DNA of 64,000 nt from an uncultured Clostridia bacterium (GCA_934167965.1 CAKPMJ010000005.1:153980-217979), one strand, 5' to 3'. Shown: positions 18,081 through 28,151, numbered from the stretch's first letter. Notes: generated from the letters alone by a model not told the origin. Program-made: numbers and translations.

Positions 18081-21000
18081 TTGAACTTAAAAGATAAAAT
18101 TATAATTTTTATAGTAATTGTCTCTGTTGTTTTAATGGGAATATTAATAAATGCAGATGCTGCTACTGGTAATATTATGGGACAAGCATCAGACAGAAAC
18201 TTAGCAGAACTGGCAAAAACAAATTTAGATTATTTCATTGGGGATTATAATAAATGGCCTGAAACAATACCAAATGATAATTGGTTTAACATAGATTTAG
18301 ACAGTTACGTTGCTCACGGTTCAAATTGGAAAACAGATTCTACAATTGCTCAATCTTCTGCTACATGTTTATATGAGGCTCAGGGTTGGACTGGTGGAAA
18401 TAAATATAGAATTACAAATGTAATTAACATCAATTACGATAAAAATATAAATAACTATCATGCTTGGGGCTGGTGGAATGGCGGATCTGGAGAAATAAAG
18501 GATATAACAGGTACTAAAATAACCCAATTAGACATATTTGCACAATCTATATATAATGCATATATTAATCAAAAAGACGTATATACAACTACAGAAAAAT
18601 CTGCTATGAAAACGGTGTTTTACAATGGATTGAAATCAGGTGGATTTTGGACTATAAATGGTGATAATGGATTTAATGTGTCAACTGATTTTTTCCAAAA
18701 TGCTAATTGGAATGGTGAATCCAATATATATAAAGATAAATATTCCACCAAAACAGCTCAAGATTTAATATATGAATACAGTAATAATACTGCTTTAGAC
18801 TACGGATTAGATAATATGGATGAAGATTCTATAGTAAATGGCGAAAATATAACTCAAAAAACAAGATCAGCAGATGATAAATATACTATTTTCGGACCTT
18901 TTAATATATCTTTCTTGGAAAAAAGAAAAATTAATAAAATATCTATAATTGGAGAAACAAAAAGCTGGGAATGTTATGCAAACGGAGATATATATTATAG
19001 TACTAGCCATACTGAGACAGTAGAAGGAGATTGGTCAAATGTATTACCAGATATTCCTTCAGGTATGAATTTCTATATAAAAGTTCTTGATGAAGATAAA
19101 GACCTTTATGAAAAGAGTTCTAATATAAAAATTAATTTTTACCAAAATGAAATACAAACATATAAGGCAAGAATAATGCTATTAAAGGTAGCCAATGGAT
19201 CAGGACAAAATTTAATGGTATATGGTGCAAAAGCAAATGATCCGTATAGAGCAAGCATAGAATATGTAGTTAAAAATAATGAGCCAGTGGATTTGACAAT
19301 TGAAAAAAGAGGTGAAGATAATAATTTTCAATCAGGTGTTAATTTTATTCTAAATATACAAGGTAATAATATGTATGCACAATGTGAACAAACTGGAAGT
19401 AATCCAAATGAGTATACAGTTACAGGATTTAAATATTGGACAGATGAAGATACACCAGGAGTATTTACTACTGGAACAGATGGAAAAATTATTATAAAAG
19501 GTTTAGACAGTTCAAGAGTATACACCTTGCAAGAAAGTTACAATGATAATGATGGATATATGCCTGTAAGCATAAGAGATGATACATCATTAAGCAATGG
19601 AAAGGCAAATATAGAATTAGGTATAGTGTTCGGTCAACCATATAATAACTGTATTAATAATATTAGATTAAGTACAGAACAGGAAAATGTACTAAAAGTT
19701 TATGATAAAAAACAACAAGTTAAGGATAAATTTGATATAAATATCACAAAATTCAAATCAGGTGGAAGAGAAACAATAGATGGTGCTGAATTTAAAATTA
19801 AAGTATTTGAGGATAGCTCTGAAAATAGCTATTTAGGATGGTTAAAACAGACTGAAGATGGATATATTTATACAGCAAATTATAATAATGCTACACTTTG
19901 GAGTACAAATGGTGGTAAGAGGTCAATAACTGACTTAGATAAAACATATAATTATGAGATTTTTGAAACAAAAGCGGCAACTGGATATAAATTAGAAAAC
20001 CAAATACAAGCTAATGGAATGAACGTAACAATTGGAGGAGTAAAATATAATAATTCTAAGATTGGATATGGAAACACAAATCTAGAAAATGGTTTAGGAA
20101 ATACAAAGTTAGTTTTTTGTGGTAGATATTCTTATGCAGAGTATAAGTATGGAGCCAATGTTCAGATTACTAATGTTAAAGGTAAATCTACACCAGGAAG
20201 TAGTTCAACAACAGTAAATGTATCTGGAGTAATTTGGATAGATGGAGTTGCAAAAAATGGAAATAACAATCTATATGATTCAGGTGAAAAAGTTATAAGT
20301 GGAGCAACTGTTTATCTAAAAAATATGGATGAGACATACAGTACTTCGACAAGAACAGACAGTAGGGGAAGATATACATTTACAGGAATAAAAGAAACAG
20401 AATTATCAAATTATTATATTGAATTAGCGTATAGTGGTATAGGCAGTCGATATTCTATTTGCGAATATAGTGATAGAGACAATGGTTCTAAAGCAAAACA
20501 CCAAATTAATGGTGCAGCATTAACAGAAGAAATAGATGAATCTAATAGAGAACATATGAATATTGGACTAGTGAGTGTTGCAAAATCTGAGGAAACATTA
20601 ACAAAAGAGGTAGCTTATGTTGAATCTAGAATAAAAGGAGGAACACTTTATAGATATAATGCAAATAATAACCAATATGGAAATCTTGGTTCTGTATCAG
20701 TAGGAACTCCAACATATCATAAAACCATATATGCTTCAGATATAGCATACAGTAAAGGAAATGATTGGAAAAATGGAAGTTTAGAAGTATATGTAACTTA
20801 TAAAATTACAGTAACTAATGCTAGTAATAAAAGTGCGTATAGACAGAGAAATCCAAGAGAAGGAAACATTCATGAACTCAACATGACAGTAGCAGTAGAT
20901 GATATATATAAAAGTGATCTTTATGAATTTAATAGAAGTTATGGCATAAATAGTAATTATAGCTGGAGTGACGGAGGAAGAGTGTCAGATGAAGACGGAG

Positions 21001-22802
21001 ATAAAAAAGCAACTATGACTGTAACGTTAGCTCCAAAACAAAGCAGAGAATTGATGATAACATTTAAATTAACGCCAACAGCATTAGAAAAGGTTTTAAC
21101 TGATGGAGTATTTACTGCAAAAAATAAGGTGGATATTAGCGGTAGTCATAAATATGAAGTGTATGAATATGACCATAGAGAAGCTAGATATAAATGGGTT
21201 AATGGAAGAAGAAGATTTTGGAAATGGGTATATTACTATAAATGGAGTGGTGATAAAGGAAGATATTATTATGATGAATGTACAGTTACACCAAAGTATG
21301 CGCCGGGAATTAGTTTTACTATAAAAGAGTTTGAAGACGCAACTAGAGCAGATAGAACAATAAGTGGTAGAGTATTCCAGGATAAAATTATAAATAGTAC
21401 TACTGGGGAAGTACTTGGTAATGGAAGATATGATACAAATGAAAATTTAGTTGAAAAAGTAAGAGTAGACTTGTTGGATGAAAATAAAAATATAGCTACT
21501 AGATATATTTATGAGGAAGTACAAAGTAATGCATGGGGAATAAATGTATTTAAATCAACTACTGACCCAGTTTACACAGACAATAAAGGTAATTATACAT
21601 TTAGTGGTATAATTCCAGGACAATATTATGTTAGATTTACATATGGAAATGGACAACAATCAATATATAGAGCTACTGGCAATAAAATTGAAGATGTAAC
21701 AGCATATAATTATAAGTCTACAATTATAAAAAATAATACTATAAAGAATATAATAAAAGCTGAAGGTAGATCAACGAATTATAGTTGGTATAGAGATAGC
21801 TCAATAATGTCTGGATACTCGTTAGCAGTAGATAACTTAACAGATAGAGAAAATCTTAATAAAGGGACAAGTAAAACAGCAGACATAAAGGCAGATACTC
21901 CTAAATTAGAGATTACATTAGATTGGCAACAAGGAAACAATAATGCGTATAAAAAGTATGATATTAAAAATATGAATTTTGGTATAATTCAAACACCAAA
22001 AATAGATCTAGGATTTGAAAAAAATATTACAAACATTAAAGTTACGAATGTTCAAGGAAATATAATTGCACAAGGAAATCCGGCAACTCAAGACATACGA
22101 AAAGTAAGCAACTTAGATAATAAAAAACGTATGGTTGACGGAAGTACTTATGTTAAAATTGAGATAAATAATGAAGAAATTTATTCTTCTAAAGTAGAAA
22201 TAACATATGCAATAACAATATTTAATAACTCAGACATGAATTATTATGGAAGAGATTATTACTGGTTTGGAGATGCAAATAAAAATGAGCAAGTAGCAAT
22301 AAGAATAGACAAAGTAGAAGACTATCTGGATAAGAAATTAAAATTTGAAAAGATAGATCGTACAAAAATTGATGGTAGTGAAATAACTACTGCAGATACA
22401 AATAATACAATATCACTTGATAATTGTTGGAACCTTATCTATACAGGAAAAAATGATGGTAAAGAACATCAAGATACATTACATTTAATTGCAACAAGGA
22501 CTTTATCTAATAAAGAAGAAGATATGGATTTTGTAAATCAGGCAAAAGTAATAACAGCACATGTAGAAACAAGACCATCATTAGTAGAGGATTTAGATAA
22601 ACATAAAGAAGATGCAGAATATACAAATTATTTTAAATATGAACATGAGGGTACTGATTGTGGTAACCCTAGTGAAGAAGTATATTTAACAGTAATACCA
22701 CCAACAGGTATTGGAAAAGTAGTTGAATATATACTAATAGCTGTGTTATCAGGAGTTGTTATTACTCTAGGAATAATTTTCATAAAAAAGAAAGTACTTT
22801 AA
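18081..22802 (+). CDS. Giant cell-surface protein B2 with SpaA-like and SdrD B-like domains, IPPTG anchor
   Basis: 1573 residues from a TTG start, chosen because AAAGGAGG lies 7 bp before it and the frame opens with a membrane/signal segment (MNLKDKIIIFIVIVSVVLMG). An N-terminal domain with an isolated Cys (ATCLYEAQG) is followed by prealbumin-like SpaA modules (VDLTIEKRGEDN ... YTLQESYND; YEIFETKAATGYK is a textbook E-box), SdrD B-like domains (GVIWIDGVAKNGNNNLYDSGE; GRVFQDK...GNGRYDTNE) and DUF11-like parts. The C-terminus has VIPPTGIGK, a membrane helix and KKKVL, a sortase-type signal. It is the intact paralogue of the broken A2. Confidence 0.87.
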   Translation: MNLKDKIIIFIVIVSVVLMGILINADAATGNIMGQASDRNLAELAKTNLDYFIGDYNKWPETIPNDNWFNIDLDSYVAHGSNWKTDSTIAQSSATCLYEAQGWTGGNKYRITNVININYDKNINNYHAWGWWNGGSGEIKDITGTKITQLDIFAQSIYNAYINQKDVYTTTEKSAMKTVFYNGLKSGGFWTINGDNGFNVSTDFFQNANWNGESNIYKDKYSTKTAQDLIYEYSNNTALDYGLDNMDEDSIVNGENITQKTRSADDKYTIFGPFNISFLEKRKINKISIIGETKSWECYANGDIYYSTSHTETVEGDWSNVLPDIPSGMNFYIKVLDEDKDLYEKSSNIKINFYQNEIQTYKARIMLLKVANGSGQNLMVYGAKANDPYRASIEYVVKNNEPVDLTIEKRGEDNNFQSGVNFILNIQGNNMYAQCEQTGSNPNEYTVTGFKYWTDEDTPGVFTTGTDGKIIIKGLDSSRVYTLQESYNDNDGYMPVSIRDDTSLSNGKANIELGIVFGQPYNNCINNIRLSTEQENVLKVYDKKQQVKDKFDINITKFKSGGRETIDGAEFKIKVFEDSSENSYLGWLKQTEDGYIYTANYNNATLWSTNGGKRSITDLDKTYNYEIFETKAATGYKLENQIQANGMNVTIGGVKYNNSKIGYGNTNLENGLGNTKLVFCGRYSYAEYKYGANVQITNVKGKSTPGSSSTTVNVSGVIWIDGVAKNGNNNLYDSGEKVISGATVYLKNMDETYSTSTRTDSRGRYTFTGIKETELSNYYIELAYSGIGSRYSICEYSDRDNGSKAKHQINGAALTEEIDESNREHMNIGLVSVAKSEETLTKEVAYVESRIKGGTLYRYNANNNQYGNLGSVSVGTPTYHKTIYASDIAYSKGNDWKNGSLEVYVTYKITVTNASNKSAYRQRNPREGNIHELNMTVAVDDIYKSDLYEFNRSYGINSNYSWSDGGRVSDEDGDKKATMTVTLAPKQSRELMITFKLTPTALEKVLTDGVFTAKNKVDISGSHKYEVYEYDHREARYKWVNGRRRFWKWVYYYKWSGDKGRYYYDECTVTPKYAPGISFTIKEFEDATRADRTISGRVFQDKIINSTTGEVLGNGRYDTNENLVEKVRVDLLDENKNIATRYIYEEVQSNAWGINVFKSTTDPVYTDNKGNYTFSGIIPGQYYVRFTYGNGQQSIYRATGNKIEDVTAYNYKSTIIKNNTIKNIIKAEGRSTNYSWYRDSSIMSGYSLAVDNLTDRENLNKGTSKTADIKADTPKLEITLDWQQGNNNAYKKYDIKNMNFGIIQTPKIDLGFEKNITNIKVTNVQGNIIAQGNPATQDIRKVSNLDNKKRMVDGSTYVKIEINNEEIYSSKVEITYAITIFNNSDMNYYGRDYYWFGDANKNEQVAIRIDKVEDYLDKKLKFEKIDRTKIDGSEITTADTNNTISLDNCWNLIYTGKNDGKEHQDTLHLIATRTLSNKEEDMDFVNQAKVITAHVETRPSLVEDLDKHKEDAEYTNYFKYEHEGTDCGNPSEEVYLTVIPPTGIGKVVEYILIAVLSGVVITLGIIFIKKKVL

Positions 22803-22806
22803 TGTA

Positions 22807-22850
22807 AAAAGAATCGAATTTTACTATTAGTAGAATTCGACTCTTTTTTT
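22807..22850 (+). terminator. Terminator of surface locus B
   Basis: A long imperfect inverted repeat (AAGAATCGAATTTTA ... TAGAATTCGACTCTT) followed by a run of T, directly after the B2 stop. Confidence 0.85.
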
Positions 22851-22851
22851 G

Positions 22852-22880
22852 TTGACAATAAATGAAGAAATTTATATAAT
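22852..22880 (+). promoter_or_regulatory. Promoter of the 22908 gene
   Basis: TTGACA (22852-22857), 17-bp spacer, TATAAT (22875-22880); both hexamers match consensus. Confidence 0.85.
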
Positions 22881-22907
22881 AAAAGCAGTAAAAACAGGAG
22901 TTGAAAA

Positions 22908-24059
22908 ATGGAGAAAAGAAAAAAGAAGAAAATATTTATAGTAGCATTAATATTTACAATAATTATATTGTTAATAGCAATGGTATCACTGTACATTGCA
23001 GAGGAAAGATTTAGAAATGTTATTGATACATATATATTTAAAAGAAACATTACAGATGAAAACATTTCAACAATAGACTTAAATACAGATAAAAATAATC
23101 AGATACATGTTTATAGTAAATATATCGCAATATTAAATAATCAAAAAATTACATTGTATAATAGCTATGGAGAAAAGGTGACAGACATAGATGTTAATAT
23201 AAATACAGCCATATTTGATTCATCAGAAAAATATTTTGCAATAGCAGAAAATGGTGGAAAAGAACTATATTTAATATTGGATAAAAATTACTTGTGGAGT
23301 AACAAAGTAGAAGGAGATATTTTACAAGTGCATGTAAACAGAAATGGATATGTTGCTGTAGTAACAAAAGACACAATATATAAATCCATTTTGACTCTCT
23401 ATAACTCAGATGGTACATTGTTATTTAAAAGATATTTTGCATCAACCAGAATAGTAGATGCAAGTATTTCAGCTGACAATAAATCTGTAGCGATTGGGGA
23501 AGTAGATTCATCAGGAGCAATGATAAAATCAAGTGTAAAAATACTATCTGTCGATAATGCAAAAAATGATCCTGATAATGCGATTACAAATACTTATAAT
23601 GCAGAAGATGGTAAACTTTTAACAAATGTAAAGTACCAATCTAAAGGTCAAATTGCATGTATGTATGATGATTCAATAAATGTAATACAAAATGAACAAG
23701 AAAAGGAACTACTGAAAATAAATAATAAGCAAGTTACATTTATGTCAGTAGATCTAAATAATTCAAGTGTTCATATAGAAGAAGAAATGACAGGAGTGTT
23801 TAAAACTAATTCACATGTTAAAATAACAAATACTCAAAATGGAGAAGAGAATAGTTATAATATAAATGATGTACCAAAAGAAATGTATGCAAAAGATAAT
23901 ATAATAGCGGTAAATACTGGAACAGAAGTATATTTTTTAAATGCAAATGGATGGCTTGTAAGAAAATATACAACACGTCAAGAAGTAACTAGCATAATGT
24001 TTTCAAATAACTTGGCAGGGGTAGTTTATAAAGATAAAATTGTAATTATAAATTTATAG
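22908..24059 (+). CDS. Membrane-anchored beta-propeller-like protein (DUF5711-like)
   Basis: 383 residues: basic N-terminus (MEKRKKKK), one membrane helix (about 9-30), then a long extracellular region of repeated short beta strands with the rhythm of WD40/PQQ-like blades (VYSKYIAILNNQKITLYNSYG; ISADNKSVAIGEVDSSG; NIIAVNTGTEVYFLNANG). The layout fits the DUF5711 family of Clostridia, whose function is not known to me. A consensus promoter lies just upstream and the CvpA-like gene starts 11 bp after the stop with AGGAGG in between, so the two form an operon. Confidence 0.75.
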   Translation: MEKRKKKKIFIVALIFTIIILLIAMVSLYIAEERFRNVIDTYIFKRNITDENISTIDLNTDKNNQIHVYSKYIAILNNQKITLYNSYGEKVTDIDVNINTAIFDSSEKYFAIAENGGKELYLILDKNYLWSNKVEGDILQVHVNRNGYVAVVTKDTIYKSILTLYNSDGTLLFKRYFASTRIVDASISADNKSVAIGEVDSSGAMIKSSVKILSVDNAKNDPDNAITNTYNAEDGKLLTNVKYQSKGQIACMYDDSINVIQNEQEKELLKINNKQVTFMSVDLNNSSVHIEEEMTGVFKTNSHVKITNTQNGEENSYNINDVPKEMYAKDNIIAVNTGTEVYFLNANGWLVRKYTTRQEVTSIMFSNNLAGVVYKDKIVIINL

Positions 24060-24070
24060 GAGGATTTAAA

Positions 24071-24712
24071 ATGGGAATTTTGTTAGATATATTATTAATA
24101 GCTATATTATTAATTAGTATAGTATTAGGGTATAAAAAGGGATTAATAAATGTTGCTTTTAACTTATGTGCATTTATAATAGCTTTAATCATAACTTTAG
24201 TGTTATATAAACCAATTACAAATTTTGTTATAGACAATACAGAATTTGATGAGAAAATAGAAAGCGTAATAATAGAAAAGGGATTATCAAATGATGAAAA
24301 AAATACAACTGAAGATGGAACATTAAATAAATATATAGAAGAATATGTCATGAAATCAGTTGATAATACTAAAAATGAAATAGTAAAATCTACAGCAACA
24401 ATTATTGCAGAAAAAACAATAGGAATTGTAGTTATGATAGCATTATTTATTGTAATTAGAATACTATTAATATTTGCAAAAGCAATAATAAATGGAATTG
24501 CAAATCTTCCTATTATAAAACAATTTAATGAGCTGGGTGGACTTTTATATGGTATTTTGAGAGGATTAGTAATAGTATATGGAATACTAACGATAATGTT
24601 TATAGTTATATCTATGAATAATAATGGTATAATTGCTAATTCGATTGACACATCAATAATTTCTAAAATATTATATGAAAATAATATTATTTTAAATATT
24701 ATATTTAAATAA
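24071..24712 (+). CDS. cvpA: CvpA family membrane protein
   Basis: 213 residues with four hydrophobic segments: two at the N-terminus (about 3-20 and 28-50) around the family motif LGYKKGLINVAFNL, and two in the second half (about 110-135 and 165-190), separated by a polar loop rich in Glu/Lys. This is the topology of CvpA/colicin V production proteins, which in other bacteria act in envelope homeostasis. It is the second gene of the operon begun at 22908. No terminator is evident before the next promoter at 24751. Confidence 0.8.
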   Translation: MGILLDILLIAILLISIVLGYKKGLINVAFNLCAFIIALIITLVLYKPITNFVIDNTEFDEKIESVIIEKGLSNDEKNTTEDGTLNKYIEEYVMKSVDNTKNEIVKSTATIIAEKTIGIVVMIALFIVIRILLIFAKAIINGIANLPIIKQFNELGGLLYGILRGLVIVYGILTIMFIVISMNNNGIIANSIDTSIISKILYENNIILNIIFK

Positions 24713-24750
24713 AATTTACTAAAAATTTACAATAAATAAATAGTAATTAG

Positions 24751-24779
24751 TTGATATTTTTAACATAATCTGTTATACT
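24751..24779 (+). promoter_or_regulatory. Promoter of the LCP gene
   Basis: TTGATA (24751-24756), 17-bp spacer, TATACT (24774-24779). Confidence 0.75.
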
Positions 24780-24812
24780 TAAATACAAGTTTTGAAATTT
24801 AGGAGTGGAAAA

Positions 24813-26135
24813 ATGGAAAAAAAGCAAAAGAAATTAGATATGGATCAAGATAAAAATAACAAAAAAAAGAAGAAAAAAAAGCATAGAGTATTAAAAGCAT
24901 TTCTAATTATTTTATTAATGATAGCTTTATTTATTGGGGGATTCCTAGGATACAGTACATTTAAAAATGGTTGGGGACTAAAAGGAGTTCTACAAACAGT
25001 AACAGGTCAAAGTGAAGAAAAATTAAAAAATTTAGAGGAATTTAAAGTTTTAATTTTAGGTATAAGTGAAGATATATCAGCACCATTAACAGACACAATA
25101 ATGGTTGCATCATATAACCCAAGAACACAAAAAGCGGTATTGCTATCTATTCCAAGAGATACATTTGTCGGAAAAAGTCAGGTTTCTGCAAACTCTTATG
25201 ACAAAATAAATGCAGTATACCAAAAACAAGGAGCAGAAGGAGTTTTAGAAGATATAAATGAATTAACAGGACTAAAAATAAAGTATTATGTAACAATAAG
25301 TAATAATGCTTTAGTAGAGCTAGTTGATGAAATTGGTGGAGTAGAATTTGATGTGCCAATCAAAATGGATTATGATAGTAAAAAACAAAACTTGCATATA
25401 CATTTAAATAAAGGAAAACAAAAACTTAATGGAGAACAAGCAGAAGGTTTAGTTAGATTTAGACATAATAACAATAGAACATCTTATCCATCAAGTTATG
25501 GAGACAATGATTATGGAAGAATGAGAACACAAAGAGATTTTATTAAAGCAGTTGCAAAGCAAACATTAAAATTAAAAAATATTACTAAAATAAATGAATT
25601 AATGGATATTACAAAGAAAAATGTAAAAACGAATATAAAAGATTGGTCTATTGTAAAAGACTATATACCATATGCAGTAGAATTTGATACCGAAAACATA
25701 AAAACTGCTACAATACCAGGAACTTCAAGAAGAATTCCAGCAAAAACAGGATTATGGTTCTTTGTTCATAATGAACAAGAAACTAAAAAATTGGTTGAAG
25801 AGTTATATACAGAACAAAATGCTTCAGTAGAAGAAAAAACAGAAGACAATGAGAATATGAAAACATCTGATGTAAAAATAGAAGTTTTAAATGGAAGCGG
25901 AACGAGTTCTAATTTAACAAAGGCAACTCAAGAACTAAAAAAAGCAGGATATTCAATTTCTAAAACAGGACCAACAACAAGAACATCTAAAACAACTATC
26001 GCAAATAAAAACAATGTATCTTCTGATATAGTAGATAGTATAAAGAAAACATTAGGAAAAGGCATTATATCAAGTACATCACAATCTTCAGGAACAATAG
26101 ATATAACAATCATATTAGGAACAGATTATAAATAA
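24813..26135 (+). CDS. LytR-CpsA-Psr (LCP) family glycopolymer transferase
   Basis: LCP enzymes attach teichoic acids or capsule-like polymers to peptidoglycan at the outer membrane face. The ATG at 24813 was chosen over an upstream TTG because AGGAG lies 7 bp before it; this gives 440 residues. A Lys-rich cytoplasmic head, one membrane helix (about 28-48), the LCP catalytic domain (about 80-235, with TDTIMVASYNPRTQKAVLLS and SIPRDT, and the later RFRHNNNR / DYGRMRTQRDF arginine motifs) and a C-terminal LytR_C domain (about 345-440, IEVLNGSG) are visible. It is transcribed from its own promoter. Confidence 0.92.
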   Translation: MEKKQKKLDMDQDKNNKKKKKKKHRVLKAFLIILLMIALFIGGFLGYSTFKNGWGLKGVLQTVTGQSEEKLKNLEEFKVLILGISEDISAPLTDTIMVASYNPRTQKAVLLSIPRDTFVGKSQVSANSYDKINAVYQKQGAEGVLEDINELTGLKIKYYVTISNNALVELVDEIGGVEFDVPIKMDYDSKKQNLHIHLNKGKQKLNGEQAEGLVRFRHNNNRTSYPSSYGDNDYGRMRTQRDFIKAVAKQTLKLKNITKINELMDITKKNVKTNIKDWSIVKDYIPYAVEFDTENIKTATIPGTSRRIPAKTGLWFFVHNEQETKKLVEELYTEQNASVEEKTEDNENMKTSDVKIEVLNGSGTSSNLTKATQELKKAGYSISKTGPTTRTSKTTIANKNNVSSDIVDSIKKTLGKGIISSTSQSSGTIDITIILGTDYK

Positions 26136-26141
26136 TAAAAA

Positions 26142-26168
26142 AGGGCATTTGTTATTAATAAATGCCCT
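26142..26168. terminator. Terminator hairpin between convergent LCP and dacF genes
   Basis: AGGGCATTT and AAATGCCCT flank a 9-nt loop. On the minus strand it is followed by TTTTTTATT, so it best terminates dacF; on the plus strand the T-run is poor. Confidence 0.8.
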
Positions 26169-26175
26169 ATAAAAT

Positions 26176-27387
26176 TTATTTCTTTTTATTTTTTATCAAA
26201 ATTAATATTATTGAAAGTATTAAGATTAAAATCAAAGCTAAAATTATTCCAATTATAAAAGTAAAATCACTTTTATATACATCGTGTGATGCAAGAAGTT
26301 TTGTACTATAAGTAGAATCTCCAACTGTATAAGTAATTGTACCTAAGTTAGAATTGGCTGATATTGGAGCTTCTATACTACTTTCTAAATCAATAGAATA
26401 TGTTACATTTTCATCATTTATATTGACAAGAGATTTAACATCATCGCCAAGCACTAAATCAAGATTTTTTGTTTCTTTATTGCCTTTATTTACATCTATA
26501 TTATAAACTACATCTCCCTTAGAAGCGATTTTTTTCATTTTATAATTAGAATATCCATAATTATATAATGTAATTGAATCTATGTATCTAGCACTTTTTC
26601 TATTTGGTAAATTTGGTGCTCCTAATACAACTGCAATTAATTCTAGTCCGTCTTTGTTACATGCTGAAATTAAGCAGTTCTTGGCTTGTGATGTATATCC
26701 TGTCTTTATTCCTATACAATAACTAAGATAATATGGAGAAGAAGGATTTATTAAATCATTAGTATTTTTGTAAAATCTTTTATCTGATTTATTTGTTTTA
26801 GGTATTGTACAAGACTTCATTGATACTATTTCTCTAAATGTTTGATTTTGCATACAATATCTTGCTATTATTGCTAAATCTTTTGCTGTAGTGTAGTGAT
26901 TTTCATTATGTATTCCGTTTGTATTTACAAAATGTGTATTTTCGCATCCTAATTCTGAAGCCTTTTGATTCATTAATTTAACAAATTCATCTATTGAACC
27001 AGATATATATTCTGCTAAAACATTACCTGCTTCATTAGCGGAATGTACAAGGAACACTTCAAGTAATTCTTTTATAGTAATTTCTTCTCCTTCTGATAAA
27101 TAAGCAGAAGAGTAGCCACTTGGTATAACAGATATTGCATCTCTTTTTACAGTTGTTTTATCATCCAATTTTCCTTTTTCTATGGCTATAATGGAAGTAA
27201 GTATTTTAGTTGTACTTGCCGGATACATTTTTTCAGTTGAATTTTTCTCATAAAGTGTTTTCCCTGTTGTACTATCAATTAATATAGCACTTTCAGAATG
27301 TATATTTTCACTTGCAAAAGAAATATTTGCTCCTGCAAGTATTATAATTAAAGTTAAAATATAAATTATTAATCTTTTGAATTTCAT
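26176..27387 (-). CDS. dacF: D-alanyl-D-alanine carboxypeptidase (serine-type, DacF/PBP5 class)
   Basis: Trims the terminal D-Ala of peptidoglycan stem peptides outside the membrane. The 403-residue product has a signal peptide (1-25), the SxxK motif as STTK in MYPASTTKILTS, SAN in VHSANEAGN, KTG in GIKTGYTSQAKN, a beta-sandwich C-terminal domain and a final membrane segment with a Lys tail (ILILILSIILILIKNKKK). Anchoring by a true membrane helix is typical of the sporulation-type members, though a vegetative role is equally possible. A promoter-like TTGAAA / TATGAT lies upstream on the minus strand. Confidence 0.92.
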   Translation of the reverse strand: MKFKRLIIYILTLIIILAGANISFASENIHSESAILIDSTTGKTLYEKNSTEKMYPASTTKILTSIIAIEKGKLDDKTTVKRDAISVIPSGYSSAYLSEGEEITIKELLEVFLVHSANEAGNVLAEYISGSIDEFVKLMNQKASELGCENTHFVNTNGIHNENHYTTAKDLAIIARYCMQNQTFREIVSMKSCTIPKTNKSDKRFYKNTNDLINPSSPYYLSYCIGIKTGYTSQAKNCLISACNKDGLELIAVVLGAPNLPNRKSARYIDSITLYNYGYSNYKMKKIASKGDVVYNIDVNKGNKETKNLDLVLGDDVKSLVNINDENVTYSIDLESSIEAPISANSNLGTITYTVGDSTYSTKLLASHDVYKSDFTFIIGIILALILILILSIILILIKNKKK

Positions 27388-27490
27388 TATTAGTTCGCCC
27401 CTTTTTCATATATGAGATATCATATATTATTTATTATAATTTTTCAATTGTTTTTCGACATTTTTTTCAAAAATTTAAGGAGGTATAAAT

Positions 27491-28132
27491 ATGTTAGAAT
27501 TTATAAAACAAAAAAAGAATTTGATAATTACTATAACTGTAGTAATTATATGTATTGTATATTGGATATATAATAAAAATACAAGTTATAATGAAAGTAA
27601 CTTAGAAAGCAATATTTTAGAAGTTGCAAGTAACACTGATGACAAAGATAATAAAGACGTAGATGAAAATATAATTATGGTTCATATAATAGGAGGAGTT
27701 GCAAAACCAGGTGTTGTAAAGATAAAAGAAGGAGGGAGAATTGAAGATGCAATAGAAGCAGCAGGAGGATTGACAGAAGATTCTGATATATCAAATGTAA
27801 ATTTAGCTTATGTTTTAGATGATGGGGTAAAGGTAAAAATCCCGACTATTGATGATGAAAGTAAAGAAACAGAAGAAACTTATATTAGTGAAGATAGTGG
27901 TAAAAATGTTATACTACAAGAGGATGAAAAAGCAGGTTCTATAGTTAATATTAATAAAGCAACTCAAACTGAACTTGAAACATTACCGGGAATAGGTCCA
28001 TCTTTAGCAGGTAGAATTATAAGTTATAGAGAACAAAATGGAAAATTTAAAAAGATTGAAGACATTAAAAATGTAGCGGGAATAGGAGATAGTAAATTTG
28101 AAAATATTAAAGATTTTATAAAGGTAAAATAA
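27491..28132 (+). CDS. comEA: ComEA-type DNA-binding helix-hairpin-helix protein
   Basis: 213 residues: one N-terminal membrane helix (about 10-28), an SLBB domain (about 65-125, VHIIGGVAKPGVVKIKEGGR) and two tandem helix-hairpin-helix motifs at the C-terminus (INKATQTELETLPGIGPSLA and IEDIKNVAGIGDSKFE). This is the standard ComEA layout, which binds double-stranded DNA at the cell surface for uptake during competence. ComEC is not adjacent. A GGAGG ribosome site precedes the ATG. YifB and DprA occur later in the window, but no pilus genes are seen. Confidence 0.92.
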   Translation: MLEFIKQKKNLIITITVVIICIVYWIYNKNTSYNESNLESNILEVASNTDDKDNKDVDENIIMVHIIGGVAKPGVVKIKEGGRIEDAIEAAGGLTEDSDISNVNLAYVLDDGVKVKIPTIDDESKETEETYISEDSGKNVILQEDEKAGSIVNINKATQTELETLPGIGPSLAGRIISYREQNGKFKKIEDIKNVAGIGDSKFENIKDFIKVK

Positions 28133-28133
28133 A

Positions 28134-28151
28134 AGGCTACGTTTGTAGCCT
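28134..28151. terminator. Hairpin between convergent comEA and tmk
   Basis: AGGCTAC, GTTT loop, GTAGCCT, overlapping the tmk stop codon. The minus-strand side is followed by TTTTATTTT and the plus side by a weaker TGTTTTTTAA, so it can serve both genes. Confidence 0.75.

Noticed and set aside
24046..24651. 201-codon minus-strand frame opposite the CvpA gene
   Set aside because: Opposite a recognised family gene; Ile/Asn-rich shadow of an AT-rich hydrophobic coding sequence.
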